From Verrucomicrobiales bacterium (lineage in GTDB: Bacteria; Verrucomicrobiota; Verrucomicrobiia; Verrucomicrobiales; DEV007), in assembly GCA_029213195.1 (NCBI GenBank), contig JARGNI010000005.1, positions 124,001 to 188,000 on the forward strand: a DNA stretch of 64,000 nt, given 5' to 3'. The position numbers and the translations under genes were made by a program. Position 1 is the first letter of the stretch. Each line of letters starts with the position of its first letter. Under the pieces are notes generated by a model. It did not search any database and was not told the origin of the DNA. It worked only from the letters and a program-made list of their open reading frames with translations. Below are positions 16,477 to 25,326 of the stretch, one piece after another.

Positions 16477-17571
16477 ATGAGACAGCTCTCTGCACTATTC
16501 GCCCTGGGCGCGATGCCCCTCCTTGCTCTCGCGGAACCCTCTTCGAAAGACGAAAGCATCGTCTGGCATGACGTATCGGACTGGAACGTGGAAGGCCAGG
16601 CCTGGCCAGTCGAGGAGCTGGCCTCTCGATTCGATCGCCTCCCAGCAAAAGCGGAGAAGATCGTACGCGCCCCCGTCTGGAACCTGAGTCGGCACAGCTC
16701 GGGGATCTCTTTCCAATTCACCACCGACGCCACCGAGATCCGCATTCGCTACCAGGTCGGCAGCGCTTCTCTCGACAAACCCCACATGCCCGCCACTGGA
16801 GCCAGTGGGGTCGATCTCTATGCCATGATGCCGGATGGCAAATGGGGTTGGGTCGAAGTGACACGTCCCCAGGCCGCAGAGACGACTCATACCATCAAGG
16901 GACTCGACCCCGGTCAGAGGACCTATCTCGCTTACCTCCCTCTCTACAACTCGACAACGGCAATCGAAATTGGCGTTCCGAATGGAGCGAAGCTGGAGCC
17001 ACTTCCCGCTCGAGACCAGGATTCCATCGTCTTCTACGGAACTTCGATTACGCATGGAGCCTGTGCCTCCCGGCCTGGGATGACTCACCCCGCGATTCTC
17101 GGACGCTGGCTTGATCGGCCCATCATCAACCTGGGATTCTCCGGAAACGGAAGGATGGAAATCGAGCTCGCAGCCCTGCTGGCCGAGATCGACACCTCGC
17201 TCTACATCATTGATTGCCTCCCCAACATGAATGGAAAGCTCGTCGACGAACGCGCCGAGGCTTTCGTCAGAAAACTGCGAGAAGTTCGCCCCGAGACCCC
17301 GATTTTGCTGGTGGAGGACCGTTCCTTCACCAACTCGTGGATTTTCAAGGATCGGAGGGAAAGGCACGCCGAAAATCGCGCTGCCCTCATCCGGGCCTAC
17401 GACAAACTCGTATCATCCGGGATGAAAGACATCTACTATCTTGCTGGTGAGTCTCTCCTCGGTGAGGACACCGAAGGTGCGACTGATGGCTCTCATCCGA
17501 GTGATCTTGGTTTCTTTCGCCAGGCCGAAGCCTTTCTCCCTGCAATCCAGGAAGCTCTTTCTCTCAAATAA
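16477..17571 (+). CDS. Secreted SGNH/GDSL-family hydrolase with N-terminal beta domain
   Basis: The protein has 364 residues with a signal peptide (LSALFALGAMPLLALAEP). An N-terminal beta-sandwich-like region spans about residues 30-170. The SGNH core follows: block I VFYGTSITHGACAS with the catalytic Ser, block II NLGFSGNGRM with Gly/Asn, and the C-terminal Asp/His pair in GSHPSDLGF. This two-domain layout is typical of esterases acting on acetylated polysaccharides in Verrucomicrobiota and Bacteroidetes, so deacetylation of plant or algal glycans is a sensible guess. Confidence 0.8.
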   Translation: MRQLSALFALGAMPLLALAEPSSKDESIVWHDVSDWNVEGQAWPVEELASRFDRLPAKAEKIVRAPVWNLSRHSSGISFQFTTDATEIRIRYQVGSASLDKPHMPATGASGVDLYAMMPDGKWGWVEVTRPQAAETTHTIKGLDPGQRTYLAYLPLYNSTTAIEIGVPNGAKLEPLPARDQDSIVFYGTSITHGACASRPGMTHPAILGRWLDRPIINLGFSGNGRMEIELAALLAEIDTSLYIIDCLPNMNGKLVDERAEAFVRKLREVRPETPILLVEDRSFTNSWIFKDRRERHAENRAALIRAYDKLVSSGMKDIYYLAGESLLGEDTEGATDGSHPSDLGFFRQAEAFLPAIQEALSLK

Positions 17572-17610
17572 TCAGGTTTTCATCCCACACCAGTTCAACG
17601 CCCCCACCCT

Positions 17611-18627
17611 ATGACCGAACTCATCATCATCGGAGCGATCGTCCTCGTCACGATCATCATCCTCCTCGTCCTCGCCAAGTTCATTGGCATCTGGATCCGA
17701 GCGAGAGTCTCGAATGCCCCTGTCGGATTGCTCAACCTCGTTGCCATGTGGATCCGAAAAGTGCCACCCTCCTTGATCGTCGACAGCCGAATCACTGCGG
17801 CCAAAGCAGGGCTCGATTTCTCCACCGATCAGCTGGAAGCCCACTTCCTCGCCGGAGGACACGTCGACGATGTCGTTCTTTCGATGATCGCAGCCGACAA
17901 GGCCGCCATTCCCCTCGCCTATGACCGCGCCTGCGCAATCGACCTTGCTGTGAAAGGCACGAGCAAGACAGTTCTCGAAGCGGTGAGAACTTCGATCAAC
18001 CCTGCTGTGATCGATTGTCCCGGAGGAGGAAAGAAGATCGATGCGGTGGCCCGTGACGGAATCCAGCTTCGAGCCCGAGCCCGGGTAACGGTCCGAACCA
18101 ACCTCGACCGCTTCGTGGGGGGAGCGACCGAGGAAACGATCATCGCCCGAGTCAACGAGGGGATCGTGACCTCGATCGGTTCGGCCCAGTCCCACAAGGA
18201 TGTGCTGGAAAACCCCGATCACATTTCGAGACGAGTCCTCGAGCGCGGCCTCGATGCCAACACCCAGTTCGAGATTCTCTCGATCGATATCGCAGACGTC
18301 GATGTCGGTGAAAACATCGGAGCAAAACTGCAGCAGTCTCAAGCCGAGGCAGACAAAAAGGTCGCCCAGGCAAAAGCAGAGGTCCGACGGGCCGCGGCCG
18401 TCGCCACCGAGCAGGAGATGTCGGCGCGGACCCAGGAGATGCGCGCCAAGCTCGTCGAGTCCGAGGCTCAGGTCCCCATGGCGATCGCGGAAGCCTTTCG
18501 CAACGGCAACCTCGGTGTCATGGACTACACCAACTACCGGAACATCGTTGCCGACACGGAAATGCGTCAGAGCATAGCGGAAGAAGTCAGCGAAGAGGAA
18601 GAGGAAGATCCTAGCGGCGCGAGATAG
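17611..18627 (+). CDS. floA: Flotillin-like protein FloA
   Basis: This 338-residue protein is of the bacterial FloA (YqfA) family, which organises functional membrane microdomains. An N-terminal membrane hairpin (residues 4-27) precedes the SPFH-like domain ([37 protein letters not shown]). A helical C-terminal region rich in Glu and Ala ([19 protein letters not shown]) follows, then an acidic tail. Length and order match FloA from Bacillus and related proteins. No NfeD partner is adjacent; instead a small membrane-anchored hypothetical follows after 64 bases. Confidence 0.88.
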   Translation: MTELIIIGAIVLVTIIILLVLAKFIGIWIRARVSNAPVGLLNLVAMWIRKVPPSLIVDSRITAAKAGLDFSTDQLEAHFLAGGHVDDVVLSMIAADKAAIPLAYDRACAIDLAVKGTSKTVLEAVRTSINPAVIDCPGGGKKIDAVARDGIQLRARARVTVRTNLDRFVGGATEETIIARVNEGIVTSIGSAQSHKDVLENPDHISRRVLERGLDANTQFEILSIDIADVDVGENIGAKLQQSQAEADKKVAQAKAEVRRAAAVATEQEMSARTQEMRAKLVESEAQVPMAIAEAFRNGNLGVMDYTNYRNIVADTEMRQSIAEEVSEEEEEDPSGAR

Positions 18628-18691
18628 TCCTAGGAATCTACCGAAGCTTGCTCTTCGCAACCGAAACGCATTTCCCTCCCCCCCCACTTTC

Positions 18692-19270
18692 ATGGACGGC
18701 GACATCCCCTGGCTCTATGTAGCGATGATCTTCATCGCCTTCGTGAGCTGGATCTACAACCAGATCAAGGAAGCCGCTGAGATCCGTCGGGAAAAGGTTG
18801 CCGAGAAAAAGCGGGCGCAACGCGCTCGCATGTCGACCGAGCCCGAGTACGAATCGCCCTATCGCGAAACGAGTTCTTCCCGCGACCAGGTGCCGGAGGG
18901 CCCGAAGTCATTCCGCGATGTCTTTCAAGAAATCGAAAGACATATGCAGGAAGTAGAGGTCGAAGTGGAACCGGAGCGAACTCCACCCCCGCTTCCTACA
19001 CGGAGCTATACCCCTCCCTCGGTCCCCGACGAGACTCTGCCGACCACCGCCATTCCCGAGATGGCTCCGATACCTCAGCCGACGGGCTTTCCCGCATTCG
19101 GATCGACGAAGAGCCGAAGGAAGAAGCGCAAGCTCAATGGCAACCGGGAAACCTCGGATGCCCTTCGCAAAACCCTGCGCGACGGGCATCAACTGAAGAA
19201 CGCGCTCATCTTGCGGGAGGTTCTCGGTCCGCCCCGTGCCAAGCAACGCGGTGGCCTTCCGCGTCTTTGA
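18692..19270 (+). CDS. Membrane-anchored hypothetical protein with conserved C-terminal helix
   Basis: The protein has 192 residues. One N-terminal membrane helix (WLYVAMIFIAFVSWIYN) is followed by a charged helix, a disordered Pro/Glu-rich linker (residues about 50-140) and a short C-terminal block, HQLKNALILREVLGPPRAKQ. The LREVLGPPRA ending recurs in PVC-group hypothetical proteins and may be a docking motif; this is from memory and untested. Its place after floA suggests an envelope role, but nothing in the sequence fixes one. Confidence 0.55.
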   Translation: MDGDIPWLYVAMIFIAFVSWIYNQIKEAAEIRREKVAEKKRAQRARMSTEPEYESPYRETSSSRDQVPEGPKSFRDVFQEIERHMQEVEVEVEPERTPPPLPTRSYTPPSVPDETLPTTAIPEMAPIPQPTGFPAFGSTKSRRKKRKLNGNRETSDALRKTLRDGHQLKNALILREVLGPPRAKQRGGLPRL

Positions 19271-19289
19271 TTTACCGACCAAGCGCTGG

Positions 19290-20465
19290 TCAAATCAGTC
19301 GAATCAGCACGATCGGAACGATCCAATCCACGAGGACGAGGACAGCGATCGTGAGGAGCCCGCTGCACAGCAGGACAAACCCTGCCTCGAATCCGATCAG
19401 GGCCTTCATCGTCGCAGGTGACGCGCCGAGGTTTTTCAGGTGTCGGAATTCCGCCGCTCGCAGCCTGTTGGAGAGGAGAAAGACAATCAATCCCAGGGCC
19501 GCGGCTGCTACTCCCACAGCGATGAGAAGGGAGAGAACCACCCGCTGCACCCGGAAAACGGTATCGAACAGTTCCTCCATTTCATCCGCGGGGGTCACCA
19601 GGATTCTGGTATCCTTGTTGGCGTATCGCCCTTTGAAAATCGCCTGGGATTTCTCGTCGTAGGGAAGCACGAGGATGGCGGTCAGGGGAAGCTTCCCTTC
19701 CTCCTCGTGGAAATGAAACGAATTCAGATTCTCCTCCGTAATCTCGTTGTATTCGACGATGGAGGCGTTGAGCCGCACCGTGTCGCCTTTTCTTTCCAGG
19801 ATCTGATCGTCGGAGAGCTCGGAGGCCTCCTCGTGCCCGTGACCTAGGCCCTCGATGATCCATGCCGTCCGCAAGTCGACAAAGATCCCGCGATCGTCCG
19901 GGGTTCCGGTGGACTCGAGAATCCCCACGACCTTCATCTTGAGCGGATACACCCCCGCGAGATCGAACAGGCTCTCCGGTGAGGAAATCACGGAATCCCC
20001 GATTTGGATCCCATTCTCGCGGGCGACCCGGGCACCGATGACACACTCCCCGAGGCGAAGCAGCGAACGGCCCTCGGCAAACTGGAATTTGCGGAAATCC
20101 AGGTAATCGAGATTCGTTCCAACGATCCGATAGTCTCCGGCAGCGTATCGCACGTAGAGGGGAATCGCCTGTCCCAGGCCGGTATCGTGAATCTCCTCCA
20201 CTTCGGAATAGGGGAGAGAGGCAATGCCTGGCTTGGTAAAGTAGAGCGCATTGAAGGTCAATTCGAGCGCACTTCCAGCAGCTCCCAAAACGAGTCCGGT
20301 TTGTTCAGCTCGCGAACGCAGCTGGGCTTCCACATGCCCAACGACCCGGGAAATCGAGACGGGGAGTCCCATCGCGAGAACAAATGCCGAGACGAGCAGG
20401 ATCGTCTTCACGCGATGACGAGCGAGATAACGAAGCCCCAGAAAAAACACTCCCCCCGCATTCAT
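19290..20465 (-). CDS. MacB/FtsX-type ABC transporter permease
   Basis: This 391-residue protein has one N-terminal helix (TILLVSAFVLAMGLPVSIS), a large periplasmic domain and three C-terminal helices. This is the MacB/FtsX fold used by type VII ABC transporters for mechanotransmission or lipoprotein export. The C-terminal AEFRHLKNLGASPATMKALIG is the coupling region contacting the ATPase. Its ATG overlaps the ATPase stop by 4 bases. It is the last of three coupled genes. Substrate cannot be read. Confidence 0.8.
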   Translation of the reverse strand: MNAGGVFFLGLRYLARHRVKTILLVSAFVLAMGLPVSISRVVGHVEAQLRSRAEQTGLVLGAAGSALELTFNALYFTKPGIASLPYSEVEEIHDTGLGQAIPLYVRYAAGDYRIVGTNLDYLDFRKFQFAEGRSLLRLGECVIGARVARENGIQIGDSVISSPESLFDLAGVYPLKMKVVGILESTGTPDDRGIFVDLRTAWIIEGLGHGHEEASELSDDQILERKGDTVRLNASIVEYNEITEENLNSFHFHEEEGKLPLTAILVLPYDEKSQAIFKGRYANKDTRILVTPADEMEELFDTVFRVQRVVLSLLIAVGVAAAALGLIVFLLSNRLRAAEFRHLKNLGASPATMKALIGFEAGFVLLCSGLLTIAVLVLVDWIVPIVLIRLI

Positions 20466-21136
20466 GGACGTAGAACCTCCTCCCTCAGCTCGAGGAGATC
20501 GACGACTCGGTCGAACCTCGGTTGCAAAGTGGGCTCATGGGTAATCATGATCACCCCGGCACCGATCCTGTCCGCCTCCTCCAGCAGCAGACTGACGATC
20601 TTCTCCTGGTTCTCCGTATCGAGGTTTCCGGTGGGTTCATCGGCCAGGATCCATTGAGGAGATCGGATCAATCCCCGACAGAGGGCCGCCCGCTGCCTCT
20701 CTCCCTGCGAGACATGAGTCGGATACTTCTCCAGAAGCGGAGAAATCCCAGTTCGCTCTGCCAACTCTTCGATTCGTTTCGCGGCTTCGACTCGATCCTC
20801 TCGCGAACTCTTGCCGATCCAGAAAGGCACCATGAGGTTTTCGCGAACGGTCAGATAGTCGAGCAGCTCGAAGTTCTGGGGGATCATCCCGATCTTTTCC
20901 CTGCGAAACTGCTGTCTTTCCGGCAGGTCCAGTTCAGAAAGCGATTCCCCCATGAAACGGATCTTCCCGGATTCCGGCTGAAGAATCCCGGCAAGCAGGT
21001 TCAGGAAGGTAGTCTTGCCGCATCCGCTAGGACCAATCAGCGCTAAGGTTTCCTTTGCCTCCGAAGAAAAGCGATTCACTCGCAAGGTGAACGGATCCCC
21101 TTCGTAACGAAACTGCAGATCTTCACACAGGATCAT
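20462..21136 (-). CDS. ABC transporter ATP-binding protein (LolD/MacB type)
   Basis: This 224-residue ATPase has Walker A GPSGCGKTTFLN, Q-loop PQNFELL, signature THVSQGERQR, Walker B WILADEPTGN and H-loop MITHEP. The signature is SQGE, typical of LolD/MacB-family ATPases, where SGGQ or SQGQ is common. It overlaps the permease by 4 bases downstream and the membrane protein gene by 4 bases upstream, so all three products are probably made in fixed ratio. It powers the FtsX-like permease rather than classic solute import. Confidence 0.85.
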   Translation of the reverse strand: MILCEDLQFRYEGDPFTLRVNRFSSEAKETLALIGPSGCGKTTFLNLLAGILQPESGKIRFMGESLSELDLPERQQFRREKIGMIPQNFELLDYLTVRENLMVPFWIGKSSREDRVEAAKRIEELAERTGISPLLEKYPTHVSQGERQRAALCRGLIRSPQWILADEPTGNLDTENQEKIVSLLLEEADRIGAGVIMITHEPTLQPRFDRVVDLLELREEVLRP

Positions 21137-22416
21137 GGCTTGTCCGTGTCTACCTCTACCTCGTCACCCTCGCCCTCTTCTGTCGGGGTGATCGGCTCTG
21201 CCACAATCTGATTCCGAGACACCTTCTGCACTCGCTCCTCGTTCTGAAGATCGAGATCCTGCAACTTCCACTGCTCGCCCACCGGGGCAAAGATCAGCTG
21301 TGCCTCATACCGATTCGTTCTTTCATGGGTATGCCCCCAGTGGGAAACCTCTCCGACCGTCGCCCAGTTCGCCTGGATCTTCATTGCCTCCCCTCCCTCA
21401 TCAGGAGACGATTCGATCACCTCGGCATCCCTCAGGGCGATCTCGTAGACTTTCACTCGAGGCCCGCCCGATGTCTCCAGTTCGAGTGAATTCTGGATTT
21501 CGAGATACACCTGCTCCAGGAGCGGCCCCGTGACCGACTTGGCGAGAGTGTCGTAAACCGAAGACTCGTCGCGAAAATCAAAGGCATGATAGATGTTTCG
21601 GAGAATACGGTAGGTGATCTCCTCGGCCGTTTCGGGTGCAGGGATCTCAACCTGCTGCTGGCGAATCGTGTATCCCAAAATCACCGAGACGATCGCGGTG
21701 AAAAACAGGGTCCCCACCCAGGATGGCGTCCGGTGCTTCTTTACAATGATGACCCCAATGGCGAACAAGCCAATCCCGATCCCGAGGTAGGTTAGAAACG
21801 AAAGTGGACTCCGAGATTCTAGGACAACGCGAGGCACTTCCAAGAGAGTTGGAGGAGGAGGCAACTCATCTTGGGCCCAGGCAAAGGCCGGAGATTCTTT
21901 CGACACGTAGCGAGCAGAAGGTCTACCACGGCTGGATATCTCGATCACGACTTGATCCTGCCCTGGTGGAAACCAAAGCCACTCCCCTTCGAAGGCTGTC
22001 ACAGCTTCGACTCCGGAAGACAGAGTTACACCGACGAGAGCCTCTTCCAGTGGAATTTCCTCCCGTTCGTCCGTCACATATCCCAGTTCGGAATCCCGGC
22101 GAACAAATCGCAACTCCTGTCCCGAGAAGCTGATACTTTCTCCTTCCGCCCTCAAGGAAACCCCAGAAGCTACCAAGGTGGAGACGTTGTCGAGAACCCC
22201 CTGTCGGTTGCGAAACGAGACCGCAGGCTCGTCGATCTTCCAACTCTCCCGGTAGGCATCGACTTTGAGAAGCGCTTCCAACCGCACTTCGAAAGGTTCA
22301 ACGCTCACAAAGCCTCGAAGGGGGAGGTCCTGTGCCCCCACCCGTCCTGCGATCATCAGGGAAAAAACAACAACCAGGAAAAAAATACCCGATGGGATGG
22401 GACGAAAAACGATCAC
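21133..22416 (-). CDS. Membrane protein of unknown function coupled to an ABC transporter
   Basis: The protein has about 427 residues. A signal sequence (IFFLVVVFSLMIAGRVGAQ) leads to a periplasmic beta-rich domain of about 180 residues. Two membrane helices follow at about 207-224 and 236-252, then a C-terminal domain (YHAFDFRDESSVYDTLAKS, HWGHTHERTNRYEAQLIF) shaped like a small beta-alpha NTF2-like fold. No family is recognised. Possible starts are GTG 22416 or TTG 22419; GTG is chosen. It heads the three-gene ABC unit, and may be the substrate-binding or sensor part. Confidence 0.6.
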   Translation of the reverse strand: MIVFRPIPSGIFFLVVVFSLMIAGRVGAQDLPLRGFVSVEPFEVRLEALLKVDAYRESWKIDEPAVSFRNRQGVLDNVSTLVASGVSLRAEGESISFSGQELRFVRRDSELGYVTDEREEIPLEEALVGVTLSSGVEAVTAFEGEWLWFPPGQDQVVIEISSRGRPSARYVSKESPAFAWAQDELPPPPTLLEVPRVVLESRSPLSFLTYLGIGIGLFAIGVIIVKKHRTPSWVGTLFFTAIVSVILGYTIRQQQVEIPAPETAEEITYRILRNIYHAFDFRDESSVYDTLAKSVTGPLLEQVYLEIQNSLELETSGGPRVKVYEIALRDAEVIESSPDEGGEAMKIQANWATVGEVSHWGHTHERTNRYEAQLIFAPVGEQWKLQDLDLQNEERVQKVSRNQIVAEPITPTEEGEGDEVEVDTDKP

Positions 22417-22569
22417 CAAGCTAGTATGGCGATTCCCCCCGCCCCGTCAACCAGTCCCAATCCAGATCATTCCCCTTTTCCTACGTATCAGCCCAGGGAA
22501 ATCCACCTGATTACGGTGCTTGATTCGACAGGCATTCTCTGCTTGCTTACCCGCTCAACGATTGATCTT

Positions 22570-24114
22570 ATGCGAAAGAGTTTCCTGCCCATTCTCCTTG
22601 TTTCTTCAGGCTGCCTGGCGATCGCCGAGGCCGAAGAAGTCGATTTCATGACCCAGATCAAGCCTCTGTTCGAGGGGGCCTGCGTCCAGTGTCACAATCC
22701 AGAAAAAGCGGACGACGAAGGTGCCGAGTATGACATGACCACGATGGAGGCCACCTTCAAGGGTGGGGAATCCTATGGTTCCGATGTCATCACTCCTGGC
22801 GACGGAAATGACAGCCCGGTCTACTGGATGACGACGATTCACCTCGACGACCCGGACGATTCCGAGGCGATGCCCCCGAAGAAGCCCTTGAACGAGTATC
22901 AGCAGAACCTGATCAAGGACTGGATCGATCAAGGTGCCAAGTGGCCGGAAGGAGTCGTCCTCGAAGAGGCTCCTCGCGTGACCTTTCAGAACGTTCGCCA
23001 GCTCCTTATGACCGGAGGGCCGTTCAACGAGAAACAAATCGAAATGCTGACGCTCTGGGCGAAGCAGGGTGCGGACTGGCCCGCAGGAATCAGCCTCGGA
23101 GGAGCCGTTGACGAGGATGCGCTCGGCGACAACCTCTCGCTCGCCGAAGCAATCCGAGAAAACATCATCGCAAACTCTCCCGAGAAATCCGAAGAGGAGA
23201 TGAAGGAATACACCGCGACAATCCCCAAGACAGGAGTGAAGTTCGAGATGGTTCCCATTCCCGGTGGTGAGTTCATGATGGGCAGCCCCGAGGATGAAGC
23301 CGGTCGCGAAGAGTCCGAGGGTCCTCAGCACAAGGTGAAAGTGAGCCCGTTCTGGATGGGCAAATTCGAGGTCACTTGGAATATGTATGAGCCCTTCATG
23401 ATCACCGGCGTGGCTCGAAACAAGGATGGCTCACCCGAGAACATCCCTGCCGATGCCGAGTTGGTCGATGTCGTTTCCAGCCCCACCACACCCTACACCG
23501 AGATGAGTTTTGGAATGGGGACAGACGGCTATCCCGCGATCTGCATGACGCAGCATGCCGCCAACAAGTTCTGTCAGTGGCTCAGCGCCCAGACCGGCCA
23601 TTACTACCGCCTCCCCACCGAAGCCGAGTGGGAGTACGCCTGCCGAGCCGGAACAACCGGCCCGTTTCACTGCCCCGAGGACCAGCTCGCTGAATACGCG
23701 GTGATGGACCCCGAGCAGGTCCGAGTCGGTTATGAGAAAGTGGGAACCAAGAAGCCGAATCCCTGGGGACTTTACGACATGCATGGGAACGTGATGGAGT
23801 GGGTCCTCGACCAGTATACCGAAGAAGCCTATACCGGTAGAAGCGGTGTCACCGAGAATCCTCTCGTCATTCCTACGACCCTCTACCCTCGCGTAGCCAA
23901 GGGCGGGTCCTGGTATGATCCCCCTGAGTATCTTCGCTCCGCCGGGCGTGCTCCTTCGGACGAGAACTGGAAGGTGCAGGATCCGCAACTTCCCAAGTCG
24001 ATCTGGTATCACACCGATGCGCACTGGCTCGGTTTCCGAGTGGTTCGCCCCCTCGAGGTGCCGGACGCAGAAAAGATGCACGAGCTTTGGAATCTCGGCC
24101 GCAATGGCGAGTAA
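22570..24114 (+). CDS. Cytochrome c (PSCyt1) fused to a SUMF1-fold domain
   Basis: This secreted 514-residue protein opens with a signal peptide. A Planctomycete-type cytochrome domain with heme motif C38-V-Q-C41-H and distal MPPKKPLNEYQ follows. From about residue 220 to the end lies a formylglycine-generating enzyme (SUMF1) fold: GGEFMMGSP, RLPTEAEWEYACRAGT, WGLYDMHGNVMEWVLD, GGSWYD and GFRVVRP. The cysteines that FGE uses near the GGS loop are absent, so it should not activate sulfatases by the known copper-dependent route. ATG 22570 is the only start giving a proper signal peptide. The gene ends at a strong hairpin that overlaps the next gene. Confidence 0.82.
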   Translation: MRKSFLPILLVSSGCLAIAEAEEVDFMTQIKPLFEGACVQCHNPEKADDEGAEYDMTTMEATFKGGESYGSDVITPGDGNDSPVYWMTTIHLDDPDDSEAMPPKKPLNEYQQNLIKDWIDQGAKWPEGVVLEEAPRVTFQNVRQLLMTGGPFNEKQIEMLTLWAKQGADWPAGISLGGAVDEDALGDNLSLAEAIRENIIANSPEKSEEEMKEYTATIPKTGVKFEMVPIPGGEFMMGSPEDEAGREESEGPQHKVKVSPFWMGKFEVTWNMYEPFMITGVARNKDGSPENIPADAELVDVVSSPTTPYTEMSFGMGTDGYPAICMTQHAANKFCQWLSAQTGHYYRLPTEAEWEYACRAGTTGPFHCPEDQLAEYAVMDPEQVRVGYEKVGTKKPNPWGLYDMHGNVMEWVLDQYTEEAYTGRSGVTENPLVIPTTLYPRVAKGGSWYDPPEYLRSAGRAPSDENWKVQDPQLPKSIWYHTDAHWLGFRVVRPLEVPDAEKMHELWNLGRNGE

Positions 24115-24132
24115 TCCTTTGTTTCCCCGACC

Positions 24133-25326
24133 ATGACTTTCCGAAAGAAGGCGAACCTCGCGGTTCGCCTTTTTTTGTCTTTGGCGATCCCTTCACTGCT
24201 GCCGATCGAAGCTGCAGATCCAAAGGCTGAAATCCCACCGACCTGGGGAGCCAGCGCCAAACTTGACCGAGGCGGATGGGTACGGGCTCAGCCTACCCCG
24301 ACCCACGAAAGGGAGCTCGTCGCACGAATCTATGCCCGACTCAAGGAAGCTCACGCCCGCCAGAAGGACCTGGACGACTACACCGAGACGATTCCATCGA
24401 CCGAAACGAAATTCGACCTGATCGCGCTGCCCGAAGAAACCTTCCGCATGGGAAGCCCGAATCAGGAGAAGGGAAGAAACGCTGACGAACCCGGCTGGAG
24501 AGATGTCACCGTCTCCGCGTTCTGGATTGGAAAGCACGAAGTGACATGGGCCGAATTTTCCCCGTTTTCGATGCCTTCGGAGAAAGACAAGCTCGCTCGC
24601 AACTACAACGGAAGCCCCCGGGATCCAGAGGAAGCCACTCGATGGGTTGATTGGATCTCCGCCCCCACCCTTGTCTATGTTCCTCCCGACATGGGCATGG
24701 GCATGGACGATGACTACCCCGCTGTCGGGATGACCCAGCATGCGGCCAACAAATACTGCCAATGGCTCAGCTGGCAGACCGGCAGATTCTATCGACTCCC
24801 TACCGAAGCCGAATGGGAGTATGCCTGTCGAGCCGGCACCACGGGCCCGTTCCACTGTCCAGTCGAAGAGTTACAGGACTATGCGGTCTTCGATCCGGAC
24901 ATGAAACGCGACCGATACGAGAAAGTTGGGACCAAGAAACCCAACCCCTGGGGAATCTACGATATGCATGGGAATGTCCAGGAATGGTGCCTCGATGGCT
25001 ACTCCTCGATGGCCTACGGAGTCCTTCCCAAGAAAGATCCCTGGTTCCGCGCGACCCAACGCTATCCGAGGATTGCCCGCGGTGGGTCCTTCTACGACGG
25101 AGACCCCAAGCATCTCCGCAGTGCGCATCGCGGATATTCCCACCCAAACTGGAACATGCAGCCCCCCCAACTCCCCCAAAGCATCTGGTGGCTCGCCGAC
25201 GCGATGTGGCAAGGCTTTCGAGTCGTGCGACCGGTGAATCTTCCAAGCGAAGAGGAAGTCTACGAAGCCTGGAACACCGGAGCCATGCACTACGAGGGGA
25301 CCGAGGTCATTCCCGAAGCCCGATGA
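24133..25326 (+). CDS. Secreted SUMF1-fold protein, tandem paralogue
   Basis: The protein has 397 residues: a signal peptide (KKANLAVRLFLSLAIPSLLP), a short helical linker, and a SUMF1 fold highly similar to the preceding protein (RLPTEAEWEYACRAGTTGP and WGIYDMHGNVQEWCLD). As there, the stretch after GGSFYDG has no cysteine, so FGE catalysis is unlikely. It lacks the cytochrome domain. The two genes look like a tandem duplication with domain loss or gain. The first codons coincide with an intrinsic terminator (24148-24176), yet the signal peptide they encode looks good. It overlaps apbE by 4 bases. Confidence 0.8.
   Translation: MTFRKKANLAVRLFLSLAIPSLLPIEAADPKAEIPPTWGASAKLDRGGWVRAQPTPTHERELVARIYARLKEAHARQKDLDDYTETIPSTETKFDLIALPEETFRMGSPNQEKGRNADEPGWRDVTVSAFWIGKHEVTWAEFSPFSMPSEKDKLARNYNGSPRDPEEATRWVDWISAPTLVYVPPDMGMGMDDDYPAVGMTQHAANKYCQWLSWQTGRFYRLPTEAEWEYACRAGTTGPFHCPVEELQDYAVFDPDMKRDRYEKVGTKKPNPWGIYDMHGNVQEWCLDGYSSMAYGVLPKKDPWFRATQRYPRIARGGSFYDGDPKHLRSAHRGYSHPNWNMQPPQLPQSIWWLADAMWQGFRVVRPVNLPSEEEVYEAWNTGAMHYEGTEVIPEAR
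24148..24176 (+). terminator. Intrinsic terminator inside the start of the second SUMF1 gene
   Basis: AAGGCGAACC (24148-24157) pairs perfectly with GGTTCGCCTT (24162-24171) around TCGC, followed by T to 24176. It lies 33 bases after the stop of the cytochrome/SUMF1 gene but 15 bases inside the coding region of the next gene, where the same bases encode part of a signal peptide. Confidence 0.8.

Noticed and set aside
22570-25326. Reading the SUMF1-fold proteins as active formylglycine-generating enzymes for the nearby sulfatases
   Set aside because: Both lack the cysteine pair near the GGS loop that known FGE enzymes need.
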